64,000 bases of DNA from Agitococcus sp. (GTDB lineage: Bacteria; Pseudomonadota; Gammaproteobacteria; Pseudomonadales; Moraxellaceae): NCBI GenBank assembly GCA_030646715.1, contig JAUSLJ010000010.1, positions 62,001 to 126,000 of the forward strand. The letters are read 5' to 3'. Of the stretch, positions 28,420 to 37,190 are shown in pieces. The translations under genes and the position numbers were made by a program. A model generated the notes under the pieces. That model searched no databases. It was not told where the DNA came from and saw only the letters and a program-made list of their open reading frames with translations. Numbering within the stretch: the stretch's first letter is position 1; every line of letters begins with the position of its first letter.

Positions 28420-30813
28420 ATGAAAAAATATACGTTTAGCTCAGAGCGCATTCATCCCTTTCTTGCGGCAGGCCTGACGGGTCTCTTCAGCCTACTTTTA
28501 ATGGGTAGTGGTATTTATTTATACCTCAATCCACAACTGCCAAACGTTGAACAGCTACGCGAAATTAAACTTGAAACACCATTACAAATTTATAGTCGTG
28601 ATGGCAAGCTTATTAGCGAGTTCGGAGAGAAGCATAGTCGTCCTTTGCATTATGACGAAATCCCCCCCCTCTTCGTCAAAGCTTTTTTAGCTGCCGAAGA
28701 CGATAATTTTTTTAATCACCAAGGCATTAGCTTAAAAGGTCTCGCGCGCGCCTTTGTCGATATTGCACAAACAGGGTCAATTCAATCGGGCGGCTCAACC
28801 ATTACCATGCAAGTCGCCAAAAACTATTTTCTTACTTCACAGCGCACATTTAGTCGTAAGTTTACAGAAATTTTGCTAGCAAGAAACATTGAGCAAGCTC
28901 TTTCCAAAAAAGAAATTCTTGAACTCTATGTTAATAAAATTTATCTGGGTCAACGTGCTTACGGTATCGGTGCCGCTGCCGAAGTGTACTACAGCAAAAA
29001 TGTTAATCAACTATCTTTAGCAGAAATGGCGATGATAGCTGGCTTACCGAAAGCTCCCTCTAAATACAACCCCGTCGTTAATGCCAAACGAGCCACTGAG
29101 CGTCGAAATTGGATTCTTGGTCGGATGTTGTCGCTCGGCTATATTAAACGAGCCGATTATGAACAAGCAATCATTACTGATACAGGAGTGCGCTTTCGTA
29201 CCCTAGTTGATGAAGTTAATGCACCTTTTTTGGCGGAAATGGTACGCGCCGCACTCACTGCTCGTTTTGATGAAAAGGTATTAGGTGCGGGTTATCGTGT
29301 TTTTACGACGGTGCAGTCTGGCACTCAAAATGCCGCAGTGACTGCGGTTAATGAAGGTTTACTCGCTTACGACTTACGTCATGGCTGGCGTGGCGCAGAA
29401 AATACCAAGCGTTCTCTAACGCAACTTTCTGTTGCGGGCGGCTTATGGCCTGCGCAAGTAACACAAGTCGCACGCAACTCTATTGATGCGATTTTGCGTG
29501 ACGGCCGAAAAGTCACCGTTAATTGGTCTGGTTTAAGTTGGGCACGTCCTTATAAAAGCGTTAACAGTTTAGGCGGCTATCCTAGTAAAGCCAGCCAAAT
29601 TGTTGCTGTTGGTGATATTGTCCGCCTAAAACAAGTCGGAAACTCTTGGGTATTGCGACAAATTCCTAATGTTCAAGGACAGTTAATTGCTCTTAATCCT
29701 GAAACGGGGGCAATTGAAGCCTTAGTTGGCGGGTTTGATTTTGGCGTGAGTCAATTTAATCATAGCATCCAAGGTTGGCGACAAGCAGGCTCAACCATGA
29801 AACCTTTCATCTATGCTTTAGCTTTAGAAAGAGGTTTTAACCCCTATAGTACCGTCAACGACTCACCGTTAACCGTTGGCAATTGGTCGCCCAGCAATTC
29901 TGATGGTCGATTCATGGGGCCAATTACCCTGAGGCGAGCACTCTACTTATCCAGAAATTTAGTTTCTGTCCGTTTACTGCAAGCCGTTGGTGTTGAACGC
30001 GCGCGAACTTATTTAGAACGTTTTGGTTTTATTGACAAAGAACTGCCGAAAAACCTCACTTTGGCTTTAGGAACGGCACAAGTTGTTCCTCTTCAAATGG
30101 CAACGGGCTATGCTGCTTTTGCCAATGGTGGTTATCGGGTCAACCCATATTTTATTGAACGCATTGAAGATGTTAGCGGCAAAGTACTTTTTCAAGCCAA
30201 GCCAGAGCAAGTATGCAAACCGTGCGATGATCCTGCCATTGCTAACGAAATGATTGTTACAACACCGCCACCCACTGAAATTGTTGGCGAAGGCTCACAA
30301 ATGACCGTTATTGAACCGCCTCAGCCGATTACACCTGTCGTTAGTTTGCCCGACTACCCAATTGCCAAACGCATCATGAGTGAAAAGGCCTCAAAACAAA
30401 TGGCGAATATTTTACGTGATGTGATTTTGCACGGTACGGCGCGTAGTGCTTTAAAACTTGGCCGCAGTGATATTGCGGGTAAAACAGGAACGACCAACGA
30501 AGCGAAAGATGCTTGGTTTGCGGGCTTTAGTCCCAAAATGGTTGCCGTCAGTTGGGTCGGTTTTGATAAACCCTCGTCTTTAGGACGGGTAGAATATGGC
30601 GGTTTTGCAGCATTACCTTTATGGACTGCGTTTATGAAACACGCTTTAGCAGGCACACCCGATAGGTGGATTGATGGTTCAAGTGGAGATAATAATGCAC
30701 CTAGCACACCACGCACGCCCTCAACTGAAACCGTTCCCGCGAGTGACTCTCCTACGGATACGACACAAACCGCAGAACCAACACCACAAGCAGTCCCCGA
30801 AGATATTTTTTAG
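28420..30813 (+). CDS. ponA: Penicillin-binding protein 1A (bifunctional peptidoglycan synthase)
   Basis: PBP1A polymerises and cross-links peptidoglycan. The chosen ATG 28420 gives 797 residues; 24 further in-frame codons upstream look untranslated. Order: cytoplasmic start, membrane helix (LTGLFSLLLMGSGIYLYL), a GT51 glycosyltransferase with AAEDDNFFNHQG, QSGGSTITMQVAKNYF and the KKEILELYVNKIYLG motifs, an OB-like linker (about 380-450), and a transpeptidase with the active-site serine in GSTMKPF, SRN in YLSRNLVS, and the KTGTT box in AGKTGTTNEAKDAWF. The C-terminus is a Thr/Pro-rich tail. It is divergent from pilM, a neighbourhood shared with Pseudomonas. Confidence 0.96.
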   Translation: MKKYTFSSERIHPFLAAGLTGLFSLLLMGSGIYLYLNPQLPNVEQLREIKLETPLQIYSRDGKLISEFGEKHSRPLHYDEIPPLFVKAFLAAEDDNFFNHQGISLKGLARAFVDIAQTGSIQSGGSTITMQVAKNYFLTSQRTFSRKFTEILLARNIEQALSKKEILELYVNKIYLGQRAYGIGAAAEVYYSKNVNQLSLAEMAMIAGLPKAPSKYNPVVNAKRATERRNWILGRMLSLGYIKRADYEQAIITDTGVRFRTLVDEVNAPFLAEMVRAALTARFDEKVLGAGYRVFTTVQSGTQNAAVTAVNEGLLAYDLRHGWRGAENTKRSLTQLSVAGGLWPAQVTQVARNSIDAILRDGRKVTVNWSGLSWARPYKSVNSLGGYPSKASQIVAVGDIVRLKQVGNSWVLRQIPNVQGQLIALNPETGAIEALVGGFDFGVSQFNHSIQGWRQAGSTMKPFIYALALERGFNPYSTVNDSPLTVGNWSPSNSDGRFMGPITLRRALYLSRNLVSVRLLQAVGVERARTYLERFGFIDKELPKNLTLALGTAQVVPLQMATGYAAFANGGYRVNPYFIERIEDVSGKVLFQAKPEQVCKPCDDPAIANEMIVTTPPPTEIVGEGSQMTVIEPPQPITPVVSLPDYPIAKRIMSEKASKQMANILRDVILHGTARSALKLGRSDIAGKTGTTNEAKDAWFAGFSPKMVAVSWVGFDKPSSLGRVEYGGFAALPLWTAFMKHALAGTPDRWIDGSSGDNNAPSTPRTPSTETVPASDSPTDTTQTAEPTPQAVPEDIF

Positions 30814-30823
30814 TTTTTTGGAC

Positions 30824-30857
30824 AAATATAAAGGCGAGATAACTCGCCTTTATATTT
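30824..30857. terminator. Bidirectional terminator between ponA and rpmE
   Basis: A perfect 15-bp stem, AAATATAAAGGCGAG (30824-30838) and CTCGCCTTTATATTT (30843-30857), with a 4-nt loop. It sits between the convergent ends of ponA and rpmE, with A/T-rich outer stem on both sides. Confidence 0.88.
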
Positions 30858-30877
30858 GCCACAGAAATAACAGTTGC

Positions 30878-31099
30878 TTATTTCTTAGCAATGCTACCGC
30901 GTGCGCCAAAACGTTGTTTGAACTTGTCAATACGGCCGCCTGTATCAACTACTTTTTGTTGGCCAGTATAGAATGGGTGGCATTTGCCGCACACGTCTAA
31001 GTGGATGTTTTTGCAAAGAGCAGAACGAGTTTCAATCACATTACCGCAAGAACAGGTAGCAGTAATCGTTTCGTATTTTGGATGGATGTCAGCTTTCAT
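30878..31099 (-). CDS. rpmE: 50S ribosomal protein L31 (zinc-binding type)
   Basis: Ribosomal protein bL31, 73 residues from ATG 31099, starting [20 protein letters not shown] as in the family; an in-frame ATG four codons upstream is not the family start. It is the zinc-binding (C+) form: cysteines in TCSCGN and the [10 protein letters not shown] motif. It lies at the base of the 50S subunit and contacts the 30S head. A C+ L31 is normally repressed by Zur in favour of a C- paralogue under zinc shortage; no Zur-regulated copy is in the window. Single-gene unit, convergent with ponA. Confidence 0.97.
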   Translation of the reverse strand: MKADIHPKYETITATCSCGNVIETRSALCKNIHLDVCGKCHPFYTGQQKVVDTGGRIDKFKQRFGARGSIAKK

Positions 31100-31364
31100 A
31101 ATATTTACCATTTAAAGAGTGGTTAAGAAGGTATCGCCCCCCTGCGTCAAGTGTGTATTACTTTTTAGCAGGAACGACACACGACCAATCTCTTGCCCCA
31201 CCCTAGCAGTATCTTCGCTAGAGCTAAGCGCAACAAGGGGCGGTAATATAGCAAACTTTTAAAAAGCACTCACTTGTTTTTTCTCATTAGCAGGTTAAAA
31301 TCCCTACTCTTTGGATAGTTTGGTTCAACCATCACCTAAAACTAATCCATCTCCACTTCTTCAC
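31100..31364. other. Intergenic region upstream of rpmE
   Basis: Together with the tRNA-like sequence that follows, this leaves more than 300 nt without a protein gene. It should hold the rpmE promoter on the minus strand; a TTGACG at 31145-31150 could be a -35 box, but no good -10 follows at 16-18 nt. No repeats or ORFs stand out. Confidence 0.4.
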
Positions 31365-31439
31365 GCCGAAATAGCTCAGTCGATAGCGCACTCATTTGTC
31401 ATCCGTAGGTCGCAAGTTCGACTCTTGTTTTCGGTACCA
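31365..31439 (+). pseudogene. Degenerate tRNA-Thr-like sequence (anticodon UGU)
   Basis: The sequence has a full acceptor stem (GCCGAAA with TTTCGGT, one G-U pair), the TA at positions 8-9, a T-arm GCAAG-TTCGACT-CTTGT and an encoded CCA end, and most resembles bacterial tRNA-Thr(UGU). The D-arm lacks about two nucleotides (GCTCAGTCGATAGCGC where TAGAGC is usual). The anticodon stem pairs ACTCA with TCCGT, only three of five pairs. It is therefore probably a decayed tRNA gene or a truncated copy. It ends 13 nt before the RDD gene start. Confidence 0.6.
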
Positions 31440-31452
31440 TAAGTTTATTTTC

Positions 31453-32061
31453 ATGGCCAAAAAAGTTAAAAATCCACCACCTTCCCCGCCTAAAACTACG
31501 GTTGAGTTGGCGCGTACTGGCGTACGCTTAGCCGCTGTTTTATATGATGGCCTATTAATTATTGCCATCAATGCCATTCTTGCCGCCATTTTAATCGGCA
31601 TCGCGACTCCCGCAGAAGTTGCCGCTAAACATCAAGCGGTCGTACTTCCTGACTGGTTTAGGCACTTTGTCCTATTTCCTGCCATGGTGTTGATGACATG
31701 GGTATTTTATGGCTATTTTTGGCGTAAAACGGGTCAAACATTAGGGATGCAAACATGGCGATTGAAAGTTATTAAGCCCAATGGCCAATTGCTTTCTTGG
31801 AGTGATGCCTTTGGTCGTTGTGCCGCTGCCATGATTCTACCGACGATTTGTGGCTTAGCCGCTAATATGCTGTACAACAATAGCGGTGCGTTTGCCTTGA
31901 GTTTAGTGTTTGGCTTTGTCGGTAATTATCTATGGGCATGGATTAATGGACGTGGATTAGCATGGCACGATCAGCTCTCTGCGACAGTGGTTATTCGCGT
32001 ACCCGTTGACCCTCGGCAGCAACGCGGTATTTTAGGTTGGTTTTCTAAAGATGAAGATTAA
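31453..32061 (+). CDS. RDD family membrane protein
   Basis: A 202-residue inner-membrane protein. The start at ATG 31453 is chosen because the frame upstream runs through the tRNA-like sequence. The RDD core is visible as RTGVRLAAVLYDGLLIIAIN (conserved Arg and Asp in helix 1), LPDWFRHFVLFPAMVLMTWV (helix 2) and KTGQTLGMQTWRLKVIKPNG, followed by a third hydrophobic pair with a conserved WHDQLSATVV near the C-terminus. The N-terminal 20 residues are Lys/Pro-rich. RDD proteins are proposed transporters or membrane partners; function here is unknown. It may share a transcript with the tRNA-like region. Confidence 0.88.
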   Translation: MAKKVKNPPPSPPKTTVELARTGVRLAAVLYDGLLIIAINAILAAILIGIATPAEVAAKHQAVVLPDWFRHFVLFPAMVLMTWVFYGYFWRKTGQTLGMQTWRLKVIKPNGQLLSWSDAFGRCAAAMILPTICGLAANMLYNNSGAFALSLVFGFVGNYLWAWINGRGLAWHDQLSATVVIRVPVDPRQQRGILGWFSKDED

Positions 32062-32068
32062 TAAGCCA

Positions 32069-32261
32069 CTAAGTACCTAAGCAAAAGTTGCACCGTTCAT
32101 GGTGAGCCTGTCCCCAAAGGAGATTTCCTGCGGGGCTCGAACCACCCTTCGACAAGCTCAGGGCGAGCGGTTTATTTCTATCCGTTTATGCTGAGCCTGA
32201 CGAAGCACGACAAGCTCAGTGTGAACGGAGTATATAAATAAACTTTTGCATTAGTACTCAG
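32069..32261. repeat. MITE-like element, copy B (longest copy)
   Basis: A 193-bp non-coding element with 21-bp imperfect terminal inverted repeats: CTAAGTACCTAAGCAAAAGT (32069-32088) and, at the right, ACTTTTGCATTAGTACTCAG (32242-32261). Inside are AAGGAGATTTCCTGCGGGGC and CTTCGACAAGCTCAGGGCGA, shared almost unchanged with copy C, and CCGTTTATGCTGAGCCTGAC, shared with copy A. It fills the gap between the RDD gene and the 3' end of nadE. No transposase frame is present, so mobility would need one in trans. Confidence 0.8.
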
Positions 32262-32274
32262 CAACCTGTTTATA

Positions 32275-33894
32275 TTATATTCCCGCTTTCCAGCCATTCA
32301 CCAGAGGATAGCGGCGATCGCGGCCAAAACCACGTTGGGTAATACGTGGGCCAATCGCTGCTTGCCGACGTTTATACTCATTAAAATCAACCATACGAAT
32401 AACCCGATACACCATTTCTCGTTCAAAACCTTCAGCAACAATGGCTTCAGCACTCATATCATGCTCAATATATGCCGCTAAAACCGCATCCAATATGGAG
32501 TATGGCGGCAAACTATCTTCATCTTTTTGGTCGGGTGCCAACTCTGCTGATGGTGGACGGTCTATCACACGCTGCGGTATCACGGGCTTATCACATAAAC
32601 TATTACGATATTCTGCCAGTCGAAAAACTAACGTTTTAGGTACATCTTTTAACACATCAAAACCGCCCGCCATATCGCCGTATAAAGTGGCATAGCCGAC
32701 AGCCATTTCTGATTTATTGCCTGTTGTCAGTACCAACCACCCTTTTTTGTTTGATAATGCCATTAACAAAACACCACGTGAGCGTGCCTGAAGATTTTCT
32801 TCCGTTTTATCACGTGTTAAACCATTAAACGCGGGAGCTAATTGTTGTTGGAAAGACTCAACGATAGGGGCTATTTCGATAATTGAATAGTTGACACCTA
32901 AAATTTGCGCTTCTTCCGCTGCATCGTCTAGGCTCATTTGTGAGGTGTAATGATATGGCATCATCACCGCATTGACACTATCAGCTCCTAAAGCATCTAC
33001 CGCAATCGCTAAAACCAATCCTGAATCTATGCCGCCTGACAATCCTAAAACGACACCCTTAAAACCGCTTTTTTGCACATAATCACGCACACCTAGTACC
33101 AATGCTTGATAGACAGAGGCTTCAACACTTAAAGCAGGAGCACGGTCTTGCCTAATAAACTGTTTGGTTTTACCGTCAAAATCTATGACTGTTAATTCCT
33201 CTTTAAATAACAAGCCCTCTTTCACCACTTCGCCCGAAGGATTCACCACAAAAGAGCCGCCATCAAAGACTAATTCATCCTGACCGCCGACCAAATTAAC
33301 ATAAGCAATTGCCACTTGATTTTCACGGGCACGTTGTTGAACTGCACTCAAACGCTCCGATTGCTTATTCATATGAAACGGGGATGCATTAAGATTTAAA
33401 ATCAACTCTGCTCCTAATGCTTTGGCATTAGCAACAGGTTCATCATGCCAAATATCTTCACAAACTGTTAATGCAATGCAGGTATTTTTATAGCTAAACG
33501 CAGATGCACTTTGTCCTTCAACAAAATAACGCTTTTCATCAAACACTTGATAGTTAGGTAGTTTTTGCTTGGCATACTCCACTAAGCACTGACCATTTAG
33601 CCACGCACCCGCCATATTATACAATTGACCTTGTACGACTTTGGGATACCCTAGCACTAAGACAATATCGCGAATGTCTGCTAGACTCGCCAAAGCATCG
33701 TTAATACGCGGTGTTAAACTGGGGCGAAATAATAAATCCTCAGGCGGATAGCCTGTTAAGCACAACTCAGGAAAAACGATGATATCGCTCTGTTGTGCTT
33801 TGGCCTGTTGCGCTAATAAACGTACTTTTTGAGCGTTTTCAGGGATACTACCTACTAAAAAATTGTCTTGAGCTAACGCAATTCGCAAAGTCAT
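32275..33894 (-). CDS. nadE: NAD+ synthase, glutamine-hydrolysing
   Basis: This enzyme amidates nicotinic acid adenine dinucleotide to NAD+ using glutamine. The 539-residue protein has an N-terminal nitrilase-type glutaminase domain (1-260) with the Glu-Lys-Cys triad in FPELCLTGYPPED, YAKQKLPNYQ and ALTVCEDIWHD. The C-terminal synthetase domain (about 270-539) has P-loop LGLSGGIDSGL, the TGNKSEMAVGYATLYGD segment and a conserved C-terminus (NEYKRRQAAIGPRITQRGFG). No other NAD genes are adjacent. It is transcribed toward the MITE copy B and divergent from the pilS cluster. Confidence 0.97.
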   Translation of the reverse strand: MTLRIALAQDNFLVGSIPENAQKVRLLAQQAKAQQSDIIVFPELCLTGYPPEDLLFRPSLTPRINDALASLADIRDIVLVLGYPKVVQGQLYNMAGAWLNGQCLVEYAKQKLPNYQVFDEKRYFVEGQSASAFSYKNTCIALTVCEDIWHDEPVANAKALGAELILNLNASPFHMNKQSERLSAVQQRARENQVAIAYVNLVGGQDELVFDGGSFVVNPSGEVVKEGLLFKEELTVIDFDGKTKQFIRQDRAPALSVEASVYQALVLGVRDYVQKSGFKGVVLGLSGGIDSGLVLAIAVDALGADSVNAVMMPYHYTSQMSLDDAAEEAQILGVNYSIIEIAPIVESFQQQLAPAFNGLTRDKTEENLQARSRGVLLMALSNKKGWLVLTTGNKSEMAVGYATLYGDMAGGFDVLKDVPKTLVFRLAEYRNSLCDKPVIPQRVIDRPPSAELAPDQKDEDSLPPYSILDAVLAAYIEHDMSAEAIVAEGFEREMVYRVIRMVDFNEYKRRQAAIGPRITQRGFGRDRRYPLVNGWKAGI

Positions 33895-33974
33895 GTTTAT
33901 TCCAAGCTTACATTAGAAACAGCATAGGATAGACTAGGACAGCCTCCTAAAACAGTCTAAGGTTAGGGTAAAAA

Positions 33975-34205
33975 ATGGGAACCATTCTACGCTTACTGAT
34001 TATTGCTGCCATCATTTGGTTTATTTATTCATTGATTCGTCGTGCAATAACACCGCCGCCACAACAACCGTTGCCAAACTCTCCCCTCATGCGTCAATGC
34101 GCTCATTGTCGTGTTAATATTCCAGAAGGTGAAAGCACACAATCGCATGGGCAATTTTTTTGCTGTGAAGCGCATCGTGATCTTTATTTACAACAAAAAC
34201 CATGA
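33975..34205 (+). CDS. PP0621 family membrane-anchored protein
   Basis: A 76-residue protein with one N-terminal membrane helix (ILRLLIIAAIIWFIYSLI, 4-21), a proline-rich linker (TPPPQQPLPNSP) and a C-terminal mini-domain with CAHC and a later FCCEAHRDLY, which suggests a zinc-binding knuckle. This matches the PP0621 family, which is commonly found directly upstream of pilS. AGGG lies six nt before the ATG. Its stop overlaps the pilS start (ATGA at 34202-34205), so the two are translationally coupled. Function unknown; the coupling suggests a role near the PilS sensor. Confidence 0.8.
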   Translation: MGTILRLLIIAAIIWFIYSLIRRAITPPPQQPLPNSPLMRQCAHCRVNIPEGESTQSHGQFFCCEAHRDLYLQQKP

Positions 34206-35803
34206 TTATCTTAAAAACAGAATTTCCTGAAAGCCATGATGATTGGCGATTATTACGCGTTTATGTTTATTATCGCTTAGTGCTTGCCATTTTATTAGTC
34301 GCATTATTTACTGCATCTCCCGCAGCACCATTAATGGGTAGTAATAACCCAAAACTTTTTCTTATCTCTAGTGTTAGCTATTTAATGCTAACCGTTAGTA
34401 GTCTAATTTTTAATAAAAAATTTCAATCACAACCACGAATTCAAGCTTTCTTTTTTATTTTAATTGATATTTTAGTGATTACTTTAATCATGCATGCCAA
34501 CGCAGGGCCAACAGCCCAATTAAGTATGCTTTATTTAGTAATGGTTGCTGCTGGGAATATATTATTACCAGGCAAACAAGGTTCAATGATTGCTGCCATT
34601 GCCGCCCTCGCTGTTTTGTACGAACAATTCTATTTTATTTTAACAACAACTGAAAATATTAGTCGAGAAAATCTAGGTCAAGCTTCTTTATTAGGACTTA
34701 GTTTTTTTGCCGTCGCATTATTTAGCCAACTCATTAGTCATCGTTTCCGACAAATGGAGGCACTGGCATTACAACGTTCGATTGAGGTTGAAAGTTTACA
34801 AAAACTGAATGAGCAAATTATTGATCGTATGCACACAGGGATTATTGTCGTTAATCATGAGCGGCAATTATTACTCATGAACTCCGCTGCCAAACAACTT
34901 TTAGGAATACATGATTTTTTTATTGGCACGTTATTAAAAGATATGTCGAATACGATAGATGCAGGACTAATTGCTTGGCGGCAAAATTTAATGATGCGGC
35001 CATTAACCTTCAAAAACCAACCTGGTTTTCCTGAAATTCATGTTTCATATATGAAACTGGGTATCACTAATCCTAAGCCTGATGTGTTGATTTTTTTAGA
35101 AAATACAGCACAAATGACCCAAAAAGCACAGCAATTAAAACTGGCCTCACTGGGTCGTCTGACTGCCAGCATTGCTCACGAAATACGCAACCCCTTAGGT
35201 GCGATTAGTCATGCTTCACAGTTACTAATAGAGTCTGACAGTATTATCGGTGCCGATAAACGTTTATTAACCATTATTGAGCAACACTGTATTCGGGTAA
35301 ATAGTATTGTCGAAAAGGTTTTACAACTGTCACGGCGGCAAAAATCCTCTCCTGAACTTTTAGATTTACCAACATGGATGCAAGGTTTTATTCAAGAATA
35401 TCTTTCTGCCTCCAACAATAAACAGATTTTATTAGATGCACGAGACGATATTGCCATTCGCTTTGATCCTGACCAACTTTATCAAGTAGTTAATAACATG
35501 GTAAGTAACGGTCTTTACTATAGCCATAAAAACAATAATGACAGCGTAAAAATACTGATCGGCATTGATGCACTGAATGGCTTACCCTATATTGAGGTGC
35601 ATGACTTTGGCCCAGGTGTTGAATTAGAACAGCAAAAAAATCTATTTGAGCCTTTTTATACTACCGAAAAAACAGGTACTGGTTTAGGCTTATATTTATC
35701 ACGAGAACTTTGTGAAGCTAATCAAGCGCATTTAGATTATTTACCTCAAGAACATGGTGCTTGCTTCCGTGTTACTTTTTCTCATCCTAATCGGTTAATT
35801 TAA
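34202..35803 (+). CDS. pilS: Type IV pilus sensor histidine kinase PilS
   Basis: PilS senses pilin in the inner membrane and controls phosphorylation of PilR. The 533-residue protein has about six N-terminal membrane helices (residues 20-185), a PAS-like region (about 200-310, TGIIVVNHERQLLLMNSAAK), a HisKA dimerisation domain with the phospho-accepting His in ASIAHEIRNPLGAISH, and an ATPase domain with N box VVNNMVSNGLYYS, G1 DFGPGV and G2 TGTGLGLYLSREL. Its ATG overlaps the stop of the PP0621 gene, and pilR begins 4 nt after its stop. Confidence 0.95.
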   Translation: MIILKTEFPESHDDWRLLRVYVYYRLVLAILLVALFTASPAAPLMGSNNPKLFLISSVSYLMLTVSSLIFNKKFQSQPRIQAFFFILIDILVITLIMHANAGPTAQLSMLYLVMVAAGNILLPGKQGSMIAAIAALAVLYEQFYFILTTTENISRENLGQASLLGLSFFAVALFSQLISHRFRQMEALALQRSIEVESLQKLNEQIIDRMHTGIIVVNHERQLLLMNSAAKQLLGIHDFFIGTLLKDMSNTIDAGLIAWRQNLMMRPLTFKNQPGFPEIHVSYMKLGITNPKPDVLIFLENTAQMTQKAQQLKLASLGRLTASIAHEIRNPLGAISHASQLLIESDSIIGADKRLLTIIEQHCIRVNSIVEKVLQLSRRQKSSPELLDLPTWMQGFIQEYLSASNNKQILLDARDDIAIRFDPDQLYQVVNNMVSNGLYYSHKNNNDSVKILIGIDALNGLPYIEVHDFGPGVELEQQKNLFEPFYTTEKTGTGLGLYLSRELCEANQAHLDYLPQEHGACFRVTFSHPNRLI

Positions 35804-35807
35804 GCAC

Positions 35808-37190
35808 ATGAAAACACTGGCTCTTATTATTGATGATGAACCTGATATTCGCGAATTATTAGAAATCACACTAGAACGCATGGATATTGAATGTCGTAGT
35901 GCCGATTGTGTCAAGACTGCGTTAGCGCTACTCAAAAAAGAAACTTTTCAATTATGTCTGACGGATATGCACTTGCCCGATGGCAGTGGTTTAGAAATTG
36001 TTCAAACCATTCAAAAATTATACCCACAAACTCCTGTTGCTGTCATTACTGCTTATGGCAGCATGGAAATGGCCGTCACTAGCTTAAAAGCAGGGGCATT
36101 TGATTTTGTGTCCAAACCTGTAGAGTTAAGTCGTCTGCGGGACTTAATACGAAATGCCGTTAAACTCGCTCAACCCGCACCCGTAAAAGCAGAAGAAGAC
36201 AGCCGTTTATTAGGTCAATCTACGGCGATGATGGAACTTAAAGAAACGATTCGCAAATTAGCGCGTAGTCAAGCACCTGTCTATATCAGTGGTGAATCAG
36301 GAACGGGTAAAGAAGTGGTTGCTCGACTGATTCATGATTTTGGTGCTCGTGCTGAAAAACCATTTATTCCCGTTAACTGTGGCGCAATTCCATCCGAACT
36401 CATGGAAAGTGAGTTTTTTGGCCATAAAAAAGGCAGTTTTACGGGGGCAACCGAAGATAAACAAGGTTTATTTCAAGCGGCTCACGAAGGCACCTTATTT
36501 TTAGACGAAGTCGCTGATTTACCACTGACTATGCAAGTTAAACTGCTACGCGCCATTCAAGAAAAAACGATTCGCCCTATCGGTCATGCCAAAGAAATTC
36601 CCGTTAATGTTCGCTTACTCAGTGCTACCCATAAAGACTTAGCGGCTGAAGTGGATAACGGTCGCTTTCGCCAAGATTTATTCTATCGAATTAATGTGAT
36701 TCAAGCGCGCATTCCCCCTTTACGAGATCGTGGTGATGATATTATTTATCTCGCCAATAACTTTCTCACCAAACTGAGTGCTGATTGGGGAATTAGTCAG
36801 CCAAAACTGAGTCTGTTATCGCAAACTGCGCTCAAACGCTATTCTTTTCCTGGCAATGTCAGAGAGCTACAAAATATTCTTGAGCGGGCATTAACACTCT
36901 GTGAGGGTCAAGAAATTCTGCCCGAACATTTACAACTTCCTACTACATCTTCGCCAACGCAGGTTTCATCCGCTAATTTACCTTCTTTTAACGCCACTTC
37001 GAGTACCGACTCTTTAGAAGAGTACCTTGTCAATATTGAGAAAAACCTCATCGTCAAAGCACTAGACGATACCCGCTGGAATAGAACAGCCGCCGCAAAA
37101 AAGCTAGGGATGAGTTTTCGTTCGCTACGTTATCGCTTGAAAAAACTCGGTTTAGATGACGATAGTAGTGACGATGAAACTGAAAGCTAA
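35808..37190 (+). CDS. pilR: Sigma-54-dependent response regulator PilR
   Basis: PilR activates sigma-54 promoters, classically that of the major pilin pilA (not in this window). The 460-residue protein has an N-terminal receiver (LIIDDEPD; phospho-acceptor Asp in LTDMHLPDGSG; Lys in VSKPV). The AAA+ activator domain follows with Walker A GESGTGKEV, the sigma-54 contact loop GSFTGA, Walker B GTLFLDEVADLP and the arginine-finger segment FRQDLFYRINV. It ends in a Fis-type helix-turn-helix (NRTAAAKKLGMSFRSLRYRL). Its stop overlaps the convergent thiO stop by 4 nt. Confidence 0.96.
   Translation: MKTLALIIDDEPDIRELLEITLERMDIECRSADCVKTALALLKKETFQLCLTDMHLPDGSGLEIVQTIQKLYPQTPVAVITAYGSMEMAVTSLKAGAFDFVSKPVELSRLRDLIRNAVKLAQPAPVKAEEDSRLLGQSTAMMELKETIRKLARSQAPVYISGESGTGKEVVARLIHDFGARAEKPFIPVNCGAIPSELMESEFFGHKKGSFTGATEDKQGLFQAAHEGTLFLDEVADLPLTMQVKLLRAIQEKTIRPIGHAKEIPVNVRLLSATHKDLAAEVDNGRFRQDLFYRINVIQARIPPLRDRGDDIIYLANNFLTKLSADWGISQPKLSLLSQTALKRYSFPGNVRELQNILERALTLCEGQEILPEHLQLPTTSSPTQVSSANLPSFNATSSTDSLEEYLVNIEKNLIVKALDDTRWNRTAAAKKLGMSFRSLRYRLKKLGLDDDSSDDETES

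Noticed and set aside
31140-31155. Promoter of rpmE based on TTGACG
   Set aside because: No reasonable -10 box at the proper distance, so it is not listed as a site.
31396-31452. N-terminal extension of the RDD protein
   Set aside because: It reads through the tRNA-like sequence; ATG 31453 begins the plausible protein.
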